Assembly: GCA_963682025.1 (NCBI GenBank)
Contig: OY821519.1
Coordinates: 142,962,429-143,026,428, forward strand
From: Cordilura impudica
Lineage: Eukaryota; Arthropoda; Insecta; Diptera; Scathophagidae
Length of the DNA stretch: 64,000 bases
Direction of reading: 5' to 3'
This document shows positions 23,923-36,454 of the stretch, piece by piece; the first letter of the stretch is position 1; each line of letters starts with the position of its first letter. A program made the translations under genes and the position numbers. The notes beneath the pieces were generated by a model. It was not told the DNA's origin. It ran no database searches and saw nothing but the letters and a program-made list of their open reading frames with translations.

Positions 23923-25600
23923 TTTATTTATTTATTTATTTATTTATTTAATTTGGTATCCCACCCAACAAGACATGTGATCTTCAAACAGAGCGGGTTC
24001 TAATATATGTTAAATTGATTTGATTTGGAACTTAAAGCTATTATCTCAATATTTAAATTTAATTAAAAAATAATTTAAAAAAATAAAAATAAAAAATAAA
24101 TAAAAATAACTGACTTTAAATAGGAATATTAAGCATTAAAAATAAAAACATCCATATAAGTAAGAAAAAATTAAATAAAAATTGATAAATTAATAATAAA
24201 AAAAAGGAGAAGATATGAAAACAAATATAAAATAAAGAATGAAATTAAAAACTAACAATGCAATTTTGATGTATAAAATATAGAAAAATTACAATACTAC
24301 TTAGAATAAAAAAAAAACAAAAGAAAAAGAGGAGAAAAAAAATATTTGTATATTAAGTTAAAAGCTATTTTGACAATTGTTAATTTTATGTAATGTAGAT
24401 GAGGTGTAAAAACAACAATTCCTATTTGTATCGCTCGAAAATTATTTTCTTAAAAAGTGAGACGTTGCTAACTTCTTTAATTGTAGAGGGTAAACTATTC
24501 CAAAGACGTACCGCAAATATGAAAAACTGCCATTCAGATACCAAAGTATGGTGCAGAAATTGTATTAAATTGTTATTTCTTCGGAGCCTACTAAAACGCA
24601 AACGCTTATAAAGATATTCTGGTTCTTGATTTATAATAATTTTGTGTAAAAAATGAGTGATTTTATTTTTAGTAGGTCATCAAAATTGACCCCATAGATT
24701 GTCTTTGAGTAGGAAGAAATGTGATCGAACCTTCTGAGACCAACAACTGAGACCACTGTGTCAAAAGCTTTTGAGTGATCTAACAGCACTAAAAATACCA
24801 CGCATCCATCATCAATTTCTTTTCTGATATCTTCAGATACATCGGCTAGAGCAGTAACACAGCTCTAACCCGGATTGACGGTCAGTGAGTAAAATATTAT
24901 TGTTTAAATATGAAGTTATTTGACTATGAAGGAGTCGTTCAAATGCCTTTGACAGATAAGGTAAAATAGCTATAGGACGATATTCAGTGGCTGAATTTTG
25001 AACCGGCAGAATTTTAGCTTGTTTCCATCGTTGGGGAAAAGTGCTCGTTGTGATTATTTTGTTAAAAATGTGTGTTATATATGGCAAAATTAAGGGGAGA
25101 AGCATTTTCAAAAAAGTAGGGTGGATACCATCATTACCAGTAGCATTTGACTTTATCGACTGACAGCTCTTAAGTACGTCCAATTGACGAACACATTCAA
25201 ATGAGAAAAAGGTTTCGCGGGGCAAGGTATCAATATAGTTATTATAATATGTCTGATCAGCTTGAGGCATAGGGATATTAATAAATAATTAAATCATTAG
25301 ACCTTGATGCTGAAATATCCGCTGATCTTTTAGTTTTGCCAACTCCAATTTCTCTAATGGTTTTCCATTTTTTCTTGGTATCAATTAATGCGGAAAACTT
25401 TTCGGCATAGTATGTGGCCTTAGCCTTCCTAATACATATAATAACTGCTCTCCTTGCTGTGCGATATAATTCGTGTAGGTTATCTGATTTAAAACGCTTC
25501 CATGGGAAAAAAAAACTTTATCACGATAATCAATAAGTTTTCTAATCTCTGTTGTGAACCAAGGTGTTTGTCGCTTACATATTGTCCTGACTTTTATTGG
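23923..25600 (-). pseudogene. 5'-truncated LINE (Jockey-like) with TAAA-type 3' tail
   Basis: Read on the minus strand from 25600: a pre-RT linker (TPWFTTEIRKLIDYRDK, then ELYRTARRAVIICIRKAKAT), then the frame at 25270-24833 with NATGNDGIHPTFLKMLLPLI, FPQRWKQAKILPVQN, EYRPIAILPYLSKAFERLL and LLTDRQSG (RT fingers). Motif A follows at about 24770 as VFLVLLDHSKAFDTV. Motifs B and C are missing, so the centre of the RT is deleted. The C-terminal tail FAVRLWNSLPSTIKEVSNVS lies near 24510-24440. The element ends in an A-rich 3' UTR and a TAAATAAATAAA tail at 23923-23951. Stops at the 5' end confirm decay. Confidence 0.8.
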
Positions 25601-25609
25601 GACTATAGT

Positions 25610-27650
25610 GTTATATAATATATAATATAATATATATTTCTCTGAAATTCATAAGAATTTCGTTAAACAAATCTTTAAAAGTTACGAATAGTTTTCTTAA
25701 ACTAATAAGATATATTAGTTATCATATGAAAGGTATGCAACTTGAAACGAATCAAATTAGCTAACGATCTCACCCTTTAGACCCTACTTCAAAACTTTCT
25801 AATCTAACTATCTCCAAGAAAATACAAATAGCAAATTGTATATTCATGAAAACTCATTTAATTTAGGTTTACGATTCTTTTCAACGCTCATTAATGACCA
25901 TACCAAGTTTGCAATCAAGAATCAAGGTTAATGATATATATATTCATATATTTTATAAAAAAAATGCAGATTTTCTCTTTTGGCACGATATATAAAAAAA
26001 AAAAAAAAATTTTAAAAAAGGAAATCCTCTCCCACAACGAACTAATCTAAACACCTGCTATCAATTTATATACAATAAACACTCAAAAACATGCATTATA
26101 TTGTTATAAAATACAATCTACATATGAAAAAGACAATTAAAAATCAATTTACACCGCAAAACCAGAAAACTACTGTAACAACTTTAATTGACTTTTTAAT
26201 AGACTGAATAAACCGACCAAATCTAAAACTGACCATACAATACCACATTAGCCGCATAATTTTATCTGTTCAATTATTAAAGAGAAAGTTTAAATTATAT
26301 TTATTTTGTTTCGAAATATATTTGTGAAAGAAAACCTTTTCTTTTGTTTCAATAGGAAGGTAAACAAATGCACAGTTTATATTTAGCCGCTGAATGGTGA
26401 AAACTGTTAACTCCAAAGTGTTAAGGACATTAATATAATGTGTAACGGTTGACCTAGCATCTAAAAAAAAACACCTATGTGCAATACAGTTCTAAACTGA
26501 AACTGTATATTAAAAAAATATATATTAAAATTATAATAATAAAATTAATTTTAAGAAATGTTTTAGCGCCATTGCATTTTTTTAAAGATATTAAAAAAAA
26601 ATTCTATAAATAATAGAACACATTTTACTTAATATTTAAGCAAATTATGTTCAAGTTCAAGTATATTTCAATCTTGATGACGTAGATATTTTCTTTAAAT
26701 ATTTTCTTTCATATTTGTTTTTTCATGGCGACCATATTCTTTAAATATAATTTCCATTACCATCTTTAAGCTAAAATCCTCTCCCATATGTTATAACTTG
26801 CAATGATTTGGAATTAATTGTATGTATTTTTTGTTTTTGAAATTAATATTCTGTCAGTTTTTCTTTATCGACCTTACATATCCGCGTTACTTTAAAACGT
26901 GTTATGAATTTAAAATGCATAATTTGTTTTTATAGAAAAATGTAGAAAACAAAAAACTAAATACAAAAAGCTTTATCAACAACAACAAAAGTAAATTAAC
27001 ATAAACAGCCATAGGTCAGTGACTTAAGAGATTGGAAATAATGTTGTTTGGGATAATACAAGTATTGTAAACGTGGTCGCCGAAGAACATTTAATGCTGC
27101 TGGCAACGGAAAGACAGATTTCTTTACTTTATGTCCGGTAAAGATTAATTAATAATAATACTTTCGCAATTGTTTATTATTATCATTTCAACAATGTTTA
27201 CAACATTATTCTCACTTGGTACATAAATTCCATTATAGCTTCTGTTGAGGAGTTAAAGGAGCTTAAAAAACATTTTACAATCACTTTTAAAAGAGAAAAT
27301 TGCGTCCATACTACACTTAATAATGCAAACATCAAAATGACAATGTCACATAGAAGTCAAGAGGCTCCAAGTGAAGCTGGAAGCCGGAAACCTACACTGG
27401 TGGACTATAATGTCATCTTGTATAAAAGTATTAATCAGATATTAACATCAGGAAATAATAATTAAATCAAAATATTTAACTTATTTATACAAGGGTCCCA
27501 AATCCAAGATTGAAATTCCTTTAGTAATGAAGAAATTTCTAAAAATCCAACACATTTGCAATATGAATGCGAGTCTTAGGACCACATAATATCACGAATG
27601 GGCACATAATACTTATAATGAAAATAGCTCTACTGATTACTAATGGCTCT
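25610..27650. other. 2 kb AT-rich sequence without supported features
   Basis: Contains homopolymers and TATAATATAA runs near 25615. No frame above about 60 codons and no repeat I can match. Confidence 0.5.
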
Positions 27651-27652
27651 AA

Positions 27653-28135
27653 GGGCCATAATTACAACTTGCCTTTAAAGTAAATGTTAGTTAAAGGTAA
27701 CTTTAGCTAAAGTGAGCAATAAAGTTACCTTTAACATCTTTTCGTTATTACAATTTCCCAGTAAAATAAAATCAATATTTTTGATATTGCGGCAACACCA
27801 AAGGAAACTCCGATTACTTTTGCCCATAAGAATTACTTTATCAAAATAAGTAGTGGCAACGTTCCTTTATTTGTTCAGAAAAAAAACAATAAAAACAATA
27901 GAATAAGTTGCATAATTGTTGTAAATATGTAATAAAACTTTTTAAAAATATACAATCATATATTTAAGGATATGTAAATAAATTTATTTCCAAAACTAAA
28001 TTGTTGTGAATTTCTCCTTCATAGATCAGAAAATGTGGCAACATTAAATGCATAAACCTCACGTTAAAAGTTAAAGGCAATAATATCTTCCCTTTAGCTT
28101 ATCGGTCACTTATTGGCAAGTTGTAATAATGGCCC
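27653..28135. mobile_element. PIF/Harbinger-type (Tourist-like) MITE, 483 bp
   Basis: The TIR GGGCCATAATTACAACTTG at the left matches the complement at 28114-28135 with one mismatch, and both ends are flanked by TAA (27650-27652 and 28136-28138). A three-base TAA/TTA duplication with GGG/GGGCC ends is the hallmark of PIF/Harbinger elements. Inside, GTTACCTTTAAC-type motifs occur near both ends (27690-27740 and 28060-28080). No coding capacity. Confidence 0.75.
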
Positions 28136-28229
28136 TAAGACTGACAATGATACTGGTAGTGGTTTTCATTGTATGGAATTTGGTTGGAATAGATCATACC
28201 GTCTTAATAATGATTGTAGCATTTTTAAA

Positions 28230-28545
28230 ACTTAAGAAATTTAAATGCTGCCCATTGATGGTCAATCAGCTTTAATGGTCTTAAAAATCGATTGTATAAG
28301 AGAGTAACAGAGAGTTTAAGACTTTAACGGGCAGCACAGTGCTGGGTATCCGAACACAAAAGTACTTAAGGCAACGAATAAGCTGACGTGCTCGCAAAAT
28401 GGGCATAAACCTCCTACGTTAATCTGTGTAGTTTGTCGTTCCGTCTCTGTTATTGCTCTTTTCGAGAGGAATAGAAAAATTACAAAGAACACCTGGTTGA
28501 CCGAATGGACTAATTCTTACAGAATTGTGCAGATTAAACCAATAC
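28230..28545 (+). pseudogene. Possible LINE RNase H remnant
   Basis: At about 28336-28410 the plus strand reads CWVSEHKST.GNE.ADVLAKWA with two stops. This resembles the end of LINE RNase H domains (CWVPGHxxIxGNExADxLAR). The upstream GQSALMVLKIDCIRE may be the preceding helix. Low confidence because no RT is attached. Confidence 0.35.
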
Positions 28546-28547
28546 TA

Positions 28548-28890
28548 GCAGATCCCAGCCCTCGAAACTCGAGTGCATATTCTAGGTTTTTTTTTTTTAA
28601 TTTAATAAATAATTTTATAAGAGCCTAAACGTATGCCAATAAATTAATATCAACACTGGGCTTTTGATATTTACAATAAACACACACACAGTATGTGTTT
28701 TATGTATGTGTTAGTAGCAACTTTAAATGAGCATTACCCCAAAAAAAAAAAAAATTTTTGCAGACGGTGCAAATCTGTAAATCTGGAGAACAGCTAAAAA
28801 GAAATACCTTTCAAATGATGTATCTTTGGTCAAAATCGGTTATAAACTACAATTTTTATAACGATCCTATCAATATTATAGATGGTTGGA
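28548..28890 (+). repeat. Family B dispersed repeat
   Basis: Starts CAGCCCTCGAAACTCGAGTG and carries TAAACACACACACAGTATGT, AGCAACTTTAAATGAGCATT, CTAAAAAGAAATACCTTTCA and TCAATATTATAGATGG. Its right end lies about 25 bp from the mariner TIR. Confidence 0.75.
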
Positions 28891-28918
28891 AATTTAGTGC
28901 TGATAACAAGTCTAGTTA

Positions 28919-30345
28919 CGAGGGCGGTCCCAGAACAAAACGATCTGACGTACAGATGGCAGCAGTAGTTCGAAAAAACTTACTTTGGTGAAAAGTGGCA
29001 ACCTTATAAAACATATCGCACACATAATTCAAAAGTGACTAAACTCAAAATTTTAATTTTTCACAAATCGACAATTGAAACAATTAATTTACGAATAAAG
29101 ACATAACATAAAGCAAGACATAACTGTTTTTTAGCAACAGTTAACAACAACAAAACACACTGATATTTTTTTTTATAGATAAAAAGTGTATTGTGCAAGT
29201 TTAAAGCATGTAAACCCGAAAAATTAAAATTTCGAGTTGAGTCACTTTTGAATTATGTGTGCGATATGTTTTAAATTTCAAGGCGCCACGTTGTTTAGTA
29301 TTTTCTTTGGAGCCATGAAAAGTTAACGTTGGTCACCGTTTTGTAATTCCAATACTTTCATTTGAAAGGTCTCAGTCCAACCAATATTAAAGTCGATAGG
29401 TCGACTCTGGGGGAGTCTGTTCCTTCGTTTATGAATATAAAATATTCATTGTCAGAGTTTAATCCAGGCCGTAGTACAAACACCATGGTGGTCGTACAAT
29501 TGAAATGGATACTCCAAAATGGGGTAAAAAATCTCCAAAATGGTATTAGTATACGCTGAATGTGAGTGAGTAGCTGAAATGATGGGCATTTCAAAAAGTG
29601 TTATACATCGCATATTGACCGAAAACTGGGAGATGAGGAAGCTGTCCTCAAGACGGGTGTTGCGTTTGCTCACAAGAGAGTGAGCAAAGTTTGACCGAAA
29701 AAAGCCGAGTTTTTGTGTCGATTCGTAACCTTGGTTAAGACATAGGTCCACCGCTTCACAAAGAAACAGTCAAAACAATGGAATAAAATGGCAGAATCGT
29801 ATCCAAAGAAGGCGAACACATTTCCACTAGGAGGCAAGGTTATGGTTTTGCGCGTGCGATAATTTTTACTGATTATCTTCAAAAAAAAGAAAACAAACAA
29901 TCAACGGCGAGTATTATGCCAACTTATTGCAACTGTTTAGTGATGAAATTAAAGAAACAAGATCACAATTGGCATACAAGAAAGTGTTGTTTCATTAAGA
30001 CACATCCACTATTGCAAAGGCTAAAATCCATGAATTAAAGTTTGCATTGTGCCTTATTCGCCAGATTTCAGCTTCCTCAGATTATTTTCTATTCCGATAC
30101 TTGAAAAAATGGCTGGGTGGTAAAACATTTGGCAACAATGAAGAGAAGTCTCTGGTTAATGGCTATTTTAAGGAGCTAGACAGTTGTTACTACATGTATA
30201 AACAGATTATCGAAGCTTTTGAATATCGCTAGGAAAAGTGTAACGAGCTAAAAAGAGAATATGTTGGGAATTAAAGACAAATTATCCCAAATTTGTTGTG
30301 TTTTTATTTTGCCAGATCGAGTTGTGCTAGGACCGCCCTCAAATG
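28919..30345 (+). pseudogene. mariner element with degenerate transposase
   Basis: The ends CGAGGGCGGTCC (28919) and GGACCGCCCTC (30330-30340) are inverted, and TA flanks the element. A 263 bp MITE is inserted near the left end. The transposase, on the plus strand, is frame-broken: ISKSVIHRILTENWEMRKLS (about 29585, HTH), KKKTINGEYYANLLQLFSDE (about 29890), VLFHQDTSTIAKAKIHELK (about 29985, where mariners have FHQDNA), a rearranged YSPDF region, and SDYFLFRYLKKWLGGKTFGN leading to YRWEKC near the C-terminus. Order and spacing fit mariner DD34D-type transposases of ~345 aa. The open frame at 30047-30232 is its C-terminal part and not a separate gene. Confidence 0.85.
29009..29271. mobile_element. 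263 bp MITE nested in the mariner
   Basis: Long TIRs (AAACATATCGCACACATAAT, continuing to over 50 bp with a few mismatches) lie at 29009-29062 and 29218-29271. TA is duplicated at 29007-29008 and 29272-29273, so this is a Tc1/mariner-type MITE. Non-coding centre. Confidence 0.85.
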
Positions 30346-30582
30346 TACAAGAGATAAGTGTAAATGGATGCTGTAGCGCTTCAACAAAGGTTAGTTCTCA
30401 TATTCTTTTTATTGTCAGAAAATTGTCGAATCCTTCAAACACACTTAAAACTTAGAAGAGTCCATTTACGATCCCGTTTAGGAATTATTAGAATTTAAGA
30501 TTAGTTAAAGGATTTCTGTCATACATTGTTAAGAAATTGTTAAGATAGAAATTTCACATAAATAAAAGTAAAAAAAAAATTA

Positions 30583-31092
30583 TTGGGTTCGAAATTATTC
30601 AGGCTCAAGATCAAATGTTTTTACTGTAAATAAATCAAAAAACATTGGCACATTTGTTTCACAAATTGATCTATATTATGCATGACAGGTTATACAGCTG
30701 TTTCGGGAAGAGTCACCAACCCTCATCAGTATGGTGTTTGGTAAAAAGTTAAATTCATATATATTTGCTGAAAACAACCAAATGAGAATTGAAGCTAAAA
30801 GTTATATAATAAAAAACTTAAATATAAAACAACCTTGAAACAAATATGTTTGTATATGAGTACACATTGCATACTACAATATACATGTTTGTTTTTGTCT
30901 TGAAAAAAACAATAAAAACAATTTGTTCTTGCTAAACTTACACTTAGCGTTTACGTCTTTTTAATTTAATTATTTTTGAGTTTGAAATTATTCAGGCTCA
31001 AGATCAAATGTTTTTACTGTAAATAAAGCAAACACAATAAAACGTTTAAAGTAAAATCATTTGATCTTGAGCCTGAATAATTTCAAACTCAA
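30583..31092. mobile_element. Fold-back element with three copies of one arm
   Basis: The arm GAAATTATTCAGGCTCAAGA, extending through TCAAATGTTTTTACTGTAAA, occurs at 30590-30632 and 30984-31026. The complement of its outer part is at 31057-31092. The last two form a 117 bp near-perfect hairpin. The whole could be a 510 bp element with ~35 bp TIRs carrying an internal extra arm, or a short MITE beside a broken copy. Confidence 0.7.
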
Positions 31093-31374
31093 TCATTAAA
31101 ATGATAAAGATCGAAAATAAGATTTTTTATTTTTATAGAAAATAATGAAAGTAAAAAAAGTACTGATACATTTTCCCACGAGTCCCTGAATGCTTCCACA
31201 ATCATATAAACCTTAAATAAAATTTGTCTGGCTCTTTAAACCCAGAAAAATAAATTAATAAATCCGCACTGGAAAAAAAAATTTTCAAAAAAACATTATT
31301 CTAAACATTTTCCTACGTTTCATAGATTTTTTATTCCTGTCAAATAGAATTTTTCAATGTTCTTGAAATAGACA

Positions 31375-32430
31375 TTTTATATCAATGATGTCATCGTTGC
31401 CGCTAAGTCTCTCTCCTCAGAGCTATATTGTGGATTTGAAAATAGATAATAGTCACAACTTCCACATAATATGGCGGATGAGGTACCAATTCGTAGCCCA
31501 ATTCATGGAATTTTGTTATGGCGACTACACAACTGTGCACCCTTGCATTGGCTTGGTGAAACAGCACTTTCTTTTTGGCCAAATGTGTCAGTTTCTTTTA
31601 AATCGTCACTGAACCAGTCCCATACGTTAGAATAATATTAACCGTTTATTGCTTTTACATTCTCTAAGTAATTATGCCGCGTACATCCATGACTTTGTTG
31701 GCCGATAAGCCCACCTTCTTTGACGCCGGCTCGCCGGATCGGAGACCCCCCATTGGTTAGACTGTCGCTTAGTCTCACCAATCGTTATAAAACGGTGCAA
31801 AAACTCCTCCATATTGCGGTTGAACAACGCCAAACACTACTTTGAAGCTGTCACACGATTAAGTTTTCGGTCCATTGTGAGCAAATGTGGCACCCATCTT
31901 GCGGACAGCTTTCTGAAACCTAATTTATCATTTCAAAATTACAATTACATACCCATAAGATATGCCTGTGGCCTCAAAATTGTTGCACTCTTTCACTCTC
32001 CGATCGGCAAAAATCATATCGTGAAAATTTTCAACATTCGCGTGCAAAACGTCGACGTCACTAGCGCTTGTGCGACTCAAAGAAACTCAACAAAACATTG
32101 GAATTGAAAGTGCAGAGTCGTCCATTTATTTATGAAGCTTTTCCTGGGTTTCTGTGAGGTTTTTTCTAAAAAAAAAAAATTACACAATGTAACACATAAA
32201 ATGCAAACTCCTTCTCGTGTGCGGTTTTCGAAGTACTTATCGAAACTAACAAAACACCGTTTGGGGTTTCGGGTTTCGCTAGTTTAGCTGCTGTTCGAAT
32301 TTTATGGCCTCATGTATATTTTGGCTAAAACTTAATTTATCGAAGAATATGCAATTGTTCTTACGGCTATACCTCGGAAACCATTTGAAATTTGGTTTTC
32401 CTGTCTTCGGTATAATTGTAGCTAGCATAA
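31375..32430 (-). pseudogene. mariner transposase relic
   Basis: The minus strand gives, in order, DRRVKECNNFEATGISYGYV (HTH region, about 32010), RKLSARWVPHLLTMDRKLNR, CLALFNRNME (about 31820), FITIGETKR...QSNQWG (first catalytic region, about 31780), AING.YYSNVWDWFSDDLKE, KKKVLFHQ.NARVHSCVV (about 31555, second catalytic region) and KFHELGYELVPHPPY (about 31480). These are mariner hallmarks in several frames. It differs in sequence from the plus-strand mariner just upstream. Clear TIRs were not found. The plus-strand frames at 31385-31612 and 31814-32107 are shadows of it. Confidence 0.8.
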
Positions 32431-32479
32431 AAAAGAGGTGTAAAAACAAACTAACCCGCTAAAGCTGCATCTAGTGCCT

Positions 32480-33183
32480 CAAAATTGCTAAATTGTCGAA
32501 AAATTTTAATTGTTTCTATCCTTAATCCCTCTTAATGCACGTACGTATCGTGTCTTCAGAAACATCTTTCCCCAATGATTCTTTCAACTCAGTAGCTATT
32601 TTAGGTGCACTTCTGAATGGGTCCTTCTTAATAATGGCTACAATTTTTCTTTCATCTCTATTATTGAGCTTTGGTGGACGGCCTGTTCGCGGCTTATTTC
32701 CAATTATTCTATTTATAATTTTAGCAATTTCGCTGTATAATTTACTTATTTCGTGATTATTGATTATTATTTTTCGTTCTTCTATTGATAACTCTTTTGT
32801 CGATATTTAAAAAAAAACACTTGATCTCACTTCTTTCATTAAACAAATGCTTATTGGAAATCTTAAAATTCCCATTACATTTTTTAAAAGGGAATCGACA
32901 TTAGTCAAAGGGATGCCCAACAGACTAACAATAAAATTTTGTCGGGTAAATCAAATAGAAGTTCGTTTATGACCAGGGGTACCATGACTTTTGCTGTGCA
33001 AAAGTATGAAGTTGTTTTTATTTATTGTTTAGTTTAAACGGAGAAACTTTTTTTGATTTGTTGTAGTATATAAGGGAATACACAATATAAAAATAAATGT
33101 TACATTTAATATTATGTAATTTTTGAGAAACTTGGGGAGATTTTTTATTTTGATCGGGGTACCATGACTTTTGCTGCTGACTG
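32480..33183 (-). pseudogene. Tc1-like element, 5' half with HTH domain and IR/DR-type end
   Basis: On the minus strand the terminus CAGTCAGCAGCAAAAGTCAT begins at 33183 next to TA. AGCAAAAGTCATGGTACCCC recurs 182 bp further in (32975-32994 versus 33157-33176), an IR/DR arrangement. The reading frame starts near 32810: KELSIEERKIIINNHE, then YSEIAKIINRIIG (paired-type HTH), KPRTGRPPKLNNRDERKIV and KDPFRSAPKIATELKESLG. These are the two DNA-binding subdomains with the GRPPK linker. The catalytic part is missing, cut off by the neighbouring mariner relic. Confidence 0.8.
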
Positions 33184-33456
33184 TAATTCAGATTATTAGA
33201 ATACTGGAAAATAATTTTTTTTCATATTTTCCAGCCGTATTTTATTTCGAAGATTTGAAATTTCAGTTTATCAACTATGTTCAATTGTTTTTCCATAGAT
33301 GGCGTTGTTTCAAGTGGAACTAGCAGCCAATACATGTAGCCGCATGATGTCATTAATGTGAGAATACAATAACACATTGTTTTGAGTGAATAACTGTTGA
33401 AGATCAAAAACATTAATGTTTCAATATGGAAATATGGCTTCACCGAGAGCTGAAAA

Positions 33457-33459
<3 letters not shown>

Positions 33460-33495
<36 letters not shown>
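33460..33495. repeat. (AT)n microsatellite
   Basis: About 17 uninterrupted AT units followed by a T run. Confidence 0.95.
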
Positions 33496-33497
<2 letters not shown>

Positions 33498-33754
33498 TTT
33501 ATGGAAATAAAGTTTAAAATTCCCCTTTTTCCAGTTTTGCTAAATGCTTGGATTTTATACTTTGAAAAGCTGTCAGACACAAACATAAACTTAGAGTATG
33601 CTCACAATTTGACAGTAGACTACTAACAGATGGTACTTTACGGGAGCAGTGTTGATTTTTAATTAACTACGAGATAAGTTCAAAAAGTCCGCCCTCGTAT
33701 TTAAAAACAACTTCAAATTATGTTACAAAGAATTTATGAGAAATTCACAAAATA

Positions 33755-34195
33755 ATCTAACCCATAAAAAAAAGATTTTATTAAAACTCTATTTTTCTTT
33801 ACGCATATCAGTTTTGAATCTCTCCGTGACTGTGCGTGACTTTGCGTGACTATCTAAAAAATTAATCTTTGGCCACGACAAGTCTATGGACAAAGTTTTA
33901 GATCGATCGTACGAGGGGAAGTGAGGTTTTAATCTCTCCGTGACTGTGCGTGACTGTGCGCGACTATGCGTGACTATGTCGAAGTTAATCTTTCTTTACA
34001 GCAAGTAGATCGACCAAGTTTCAGATTGATTGGATGAGGGGAAATGACATTTAGATCACTCTGTGACTCTGCGTCCCGTAGTCACAACAAGACTATGAGC
34101 CAAGTTTCAGATCAATTGGATAAGGGGGAATGGGGTTGCCCCACGACAGACAGATAGACAGAGAGTATGAGTTAAAAGAAAGAGTTTAAAAATGA
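33755..34195 (+). repeat. Dispersed element with internal ~110 bp tandem repeats, copy I (three units)
   Basis: Each unit opens with CTCTCCGTGACTGTGCGTGA and runs through TTAATCTTT, a CAAGT(C/A)TATGGACAAAGTTT-like or ATCGACCAAGTTTCAGATTG block, and GATGAGGGGAAATGA. The flanks AACCCATA, GATTTTATTAAAACTCT and GAGTATGAGTTAAAAGAAAG are shared with the copy at 39540-40115, so this is one mobile repeat with an internal minisatellite. Near the right end there is a CAGA-type short repeat. Confidence 0.8.
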
Positions 34196-35555
34196 AATTT
34201 GTTTTTCCGTAAATTGTCGAAAACTCTGTTGGTTACATCTCTAGTTCTTCGGCTTTAAACCAACAACTTTGAAATTAATATTCAGTCTTTCTTGTTAACT
34301 GCAAGAAACTTAGTAAATTATATTATGACCGAACTTCAATATATGTATGTTACGTATCCCCAGGCAACAAATTCATGAATTTTGTATGCCCATTAATGAC
34401 CTAACAAGTATGATGGGAATTTAAACATAGTGTAGGCTTATAGATTTTTTTTTTTGTAAAGAACATTAATTTATTAATTTATTACTATTTAAAATGCATT
34501 GAAAAAAAAAACACGTCTACTGGCCCACATCTTAGCCTAGTTGTAGTCAGTAAAAGCATTATTCTATTTCTGAATCTTTACAGTGATTTTGAGTTCATTT
34601 TACAAGTCTACTTACAACATTTCAAAACAACTTTAATTGAACTTAATTAATTTGAATGCCGTTTTGAATGCGAAATGTGAAATCAAAATAAAACTTATAA
34701 AAAGATATTTAACATGTGATATTGAAATTAATTGGATTTAATTTAAATGTTTCACATTGATAAAATCGCTGTCAAATTACTTTTATTTTTTTATATAGAA
34801 AATCAACAACAAATACAATAGACACTTATCTGGAGTGGGGGAGGGGAACCATAAATGACAGATATTTTAAAGAATATGCGGCAAGATGTACATACCTGAA
34901 AAGAAAAGAGAAAAAAGTAAAGAAACATTATTTTATGAACGTGATTTTAAAAAGAAATACAGCAAGAAAAAAACGTAAAAACAAACAAACATTATTCAAT
35001 AAATTTAAATATATGATAATATTTCTAGCAAAAAAAAAACTACAACACTTAATTTTAGATTATGGATTGTGAAATCTCAAAAGGTTTTTACAATTTAAAA
35101 AAACAAATTTATACAACAAAACTATACGAATAATGGATTATTAATTACGTAACAAAAATGTATGTACGAGTATGTTTGAATGTACATACATAAGTATTTA
35201 ATTTATATGTACGAGTTTATCGAAAACGTGTATAAACATCATGTTTAAGGGTTATCGATGAAACACCTGCACCTATTTGTTTCAGCTTTTAAATCGTACA
35301 ATGTACCATTATTATGATAATTACAATGACATCGTATTTTTTTTTTAATCGTGATTTTTGAACAGTGATTGGCAAGCATTATCAAGTGTGAGTTTTAAAA
35401 TAGGAGAAGCATCTTATCTTCATCCTATCTTCAAAAAATAGCTATCCGATCACTACTCCCGGTAAAAAAAAGTTACTCTCTAAAAATGGTTACTCCTTGG
35501 TTATACCATGAACCTTAAATGGATGCCAAAAACATGAATTTTGTTTAGTGCTTGA
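34196..35555. other. 1.4 kb AT-rich sequence without supported features
   Basis: No domain-bearing frame. Short TATGTACGAGT motifs near 35160-35215. Confidence 0.45.
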
Positions 35556-35559
35556 TTGG

Positions 35560-36400
35560 AGTCCTTCTTTTTGAGTAATCTGGAACAACAATCATATATA
35601 TAAACCATGGAGAACCCACTTCAATAGTATTGCGGATTTAAGAGTTACTGACATACGAGCCACAACACCAACTGGTAATGTCTCTAGGATTTTGGACACA
35701 AATTTCTCTTCAACTACATGAGCATGTAACTGACTAAAGTGGCGTTATCTTGCTGGGAATTAGAATATAACAACGGACTAAGAATAAGACTACAGGATTT
35801 TTAGTCGTGCTTTATGCGGTGTTAGAGATGGCGAAACTATATCCATAATGACGATATACTTAACAACCAGCATCACAATATTCTTCGATTGCCAAGCAGA
35901 TTCGATATAATGTAGCCAGACGTTTCCATAGAGAGCTTCCGGTCCTCATCGAACGAAACACATTGAATCTGTACTGGATTTTGGATCACAGTATTATTTC
36001 TAGAAATGAGAGATGGAACTAGTTGGCGTGCAGAGAGGCGGAAATATCAAGTGAATCTGCAGTTATTGATACATTTTATGGGTCTTAGCCAAATCATCAG
36101 GGATATAAAAAGCAATTTTGATGATCTGAGTTAAAAAATGGCTAATACAGAATGCAGACAGAATTAGGCACCATAGATACTTGGCAAGGCATTCTGAAGA
36201 CATATCTACTTAAGGAGATAAGACTTTTGAAAGCAAGTATAGATAATTGGTTTAAAATCTTATAACTTGTGTCAATGTAAGGGAGTAGAGTAGAGTAGGA
36301 TGTCAATGCCCGATTTTGCTTATTTTCAATAGCAACCAACTCAGGAAAACACTTAACATTTTGACAAGAAACCAATAATATCGCCCTTTATAAGTGAATG
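35560..36400 (+). pseudogene. LINE RNase H / C-terminal remnant
   Basis: Around 35970-36050 the plus strand reads YWILDHSIISRNERWN.LAC followed by REAEISSESAVID. This fits the RNase H end of I/R1/LOA-type LINEs (WVPGHxxIxGNExADxLARxGAE). Downstream pieces (minus-strand open frame at 36142-36375 is a shadow) are compatible with the C-terminal tail, but stops are frequent. No RT core was found upstream. Confidence 0.45.
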
Positions 36401-36454
36401 TCATTTCTCAAAAAATACTAATAGTGCACGAACAATTCCTTCAAATTTTAGAAA

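Noticed and set aside
29358..29900. Minus-strand frames of 76-99 codons
   Set aside because: They cover the mariner on the opposite strand and show no domain.
31385..32107. Plus-strand frames in the 31.4-32.1 kb region
   Set aside because: Antisense of a minus-strand mariner relic.
32535..32756. 73-codon plus-strand frame that looks membrane-like
   Set aside because: Antisense of the Tc1 DNA-binding domain (GRPPK linker on the minus strand).
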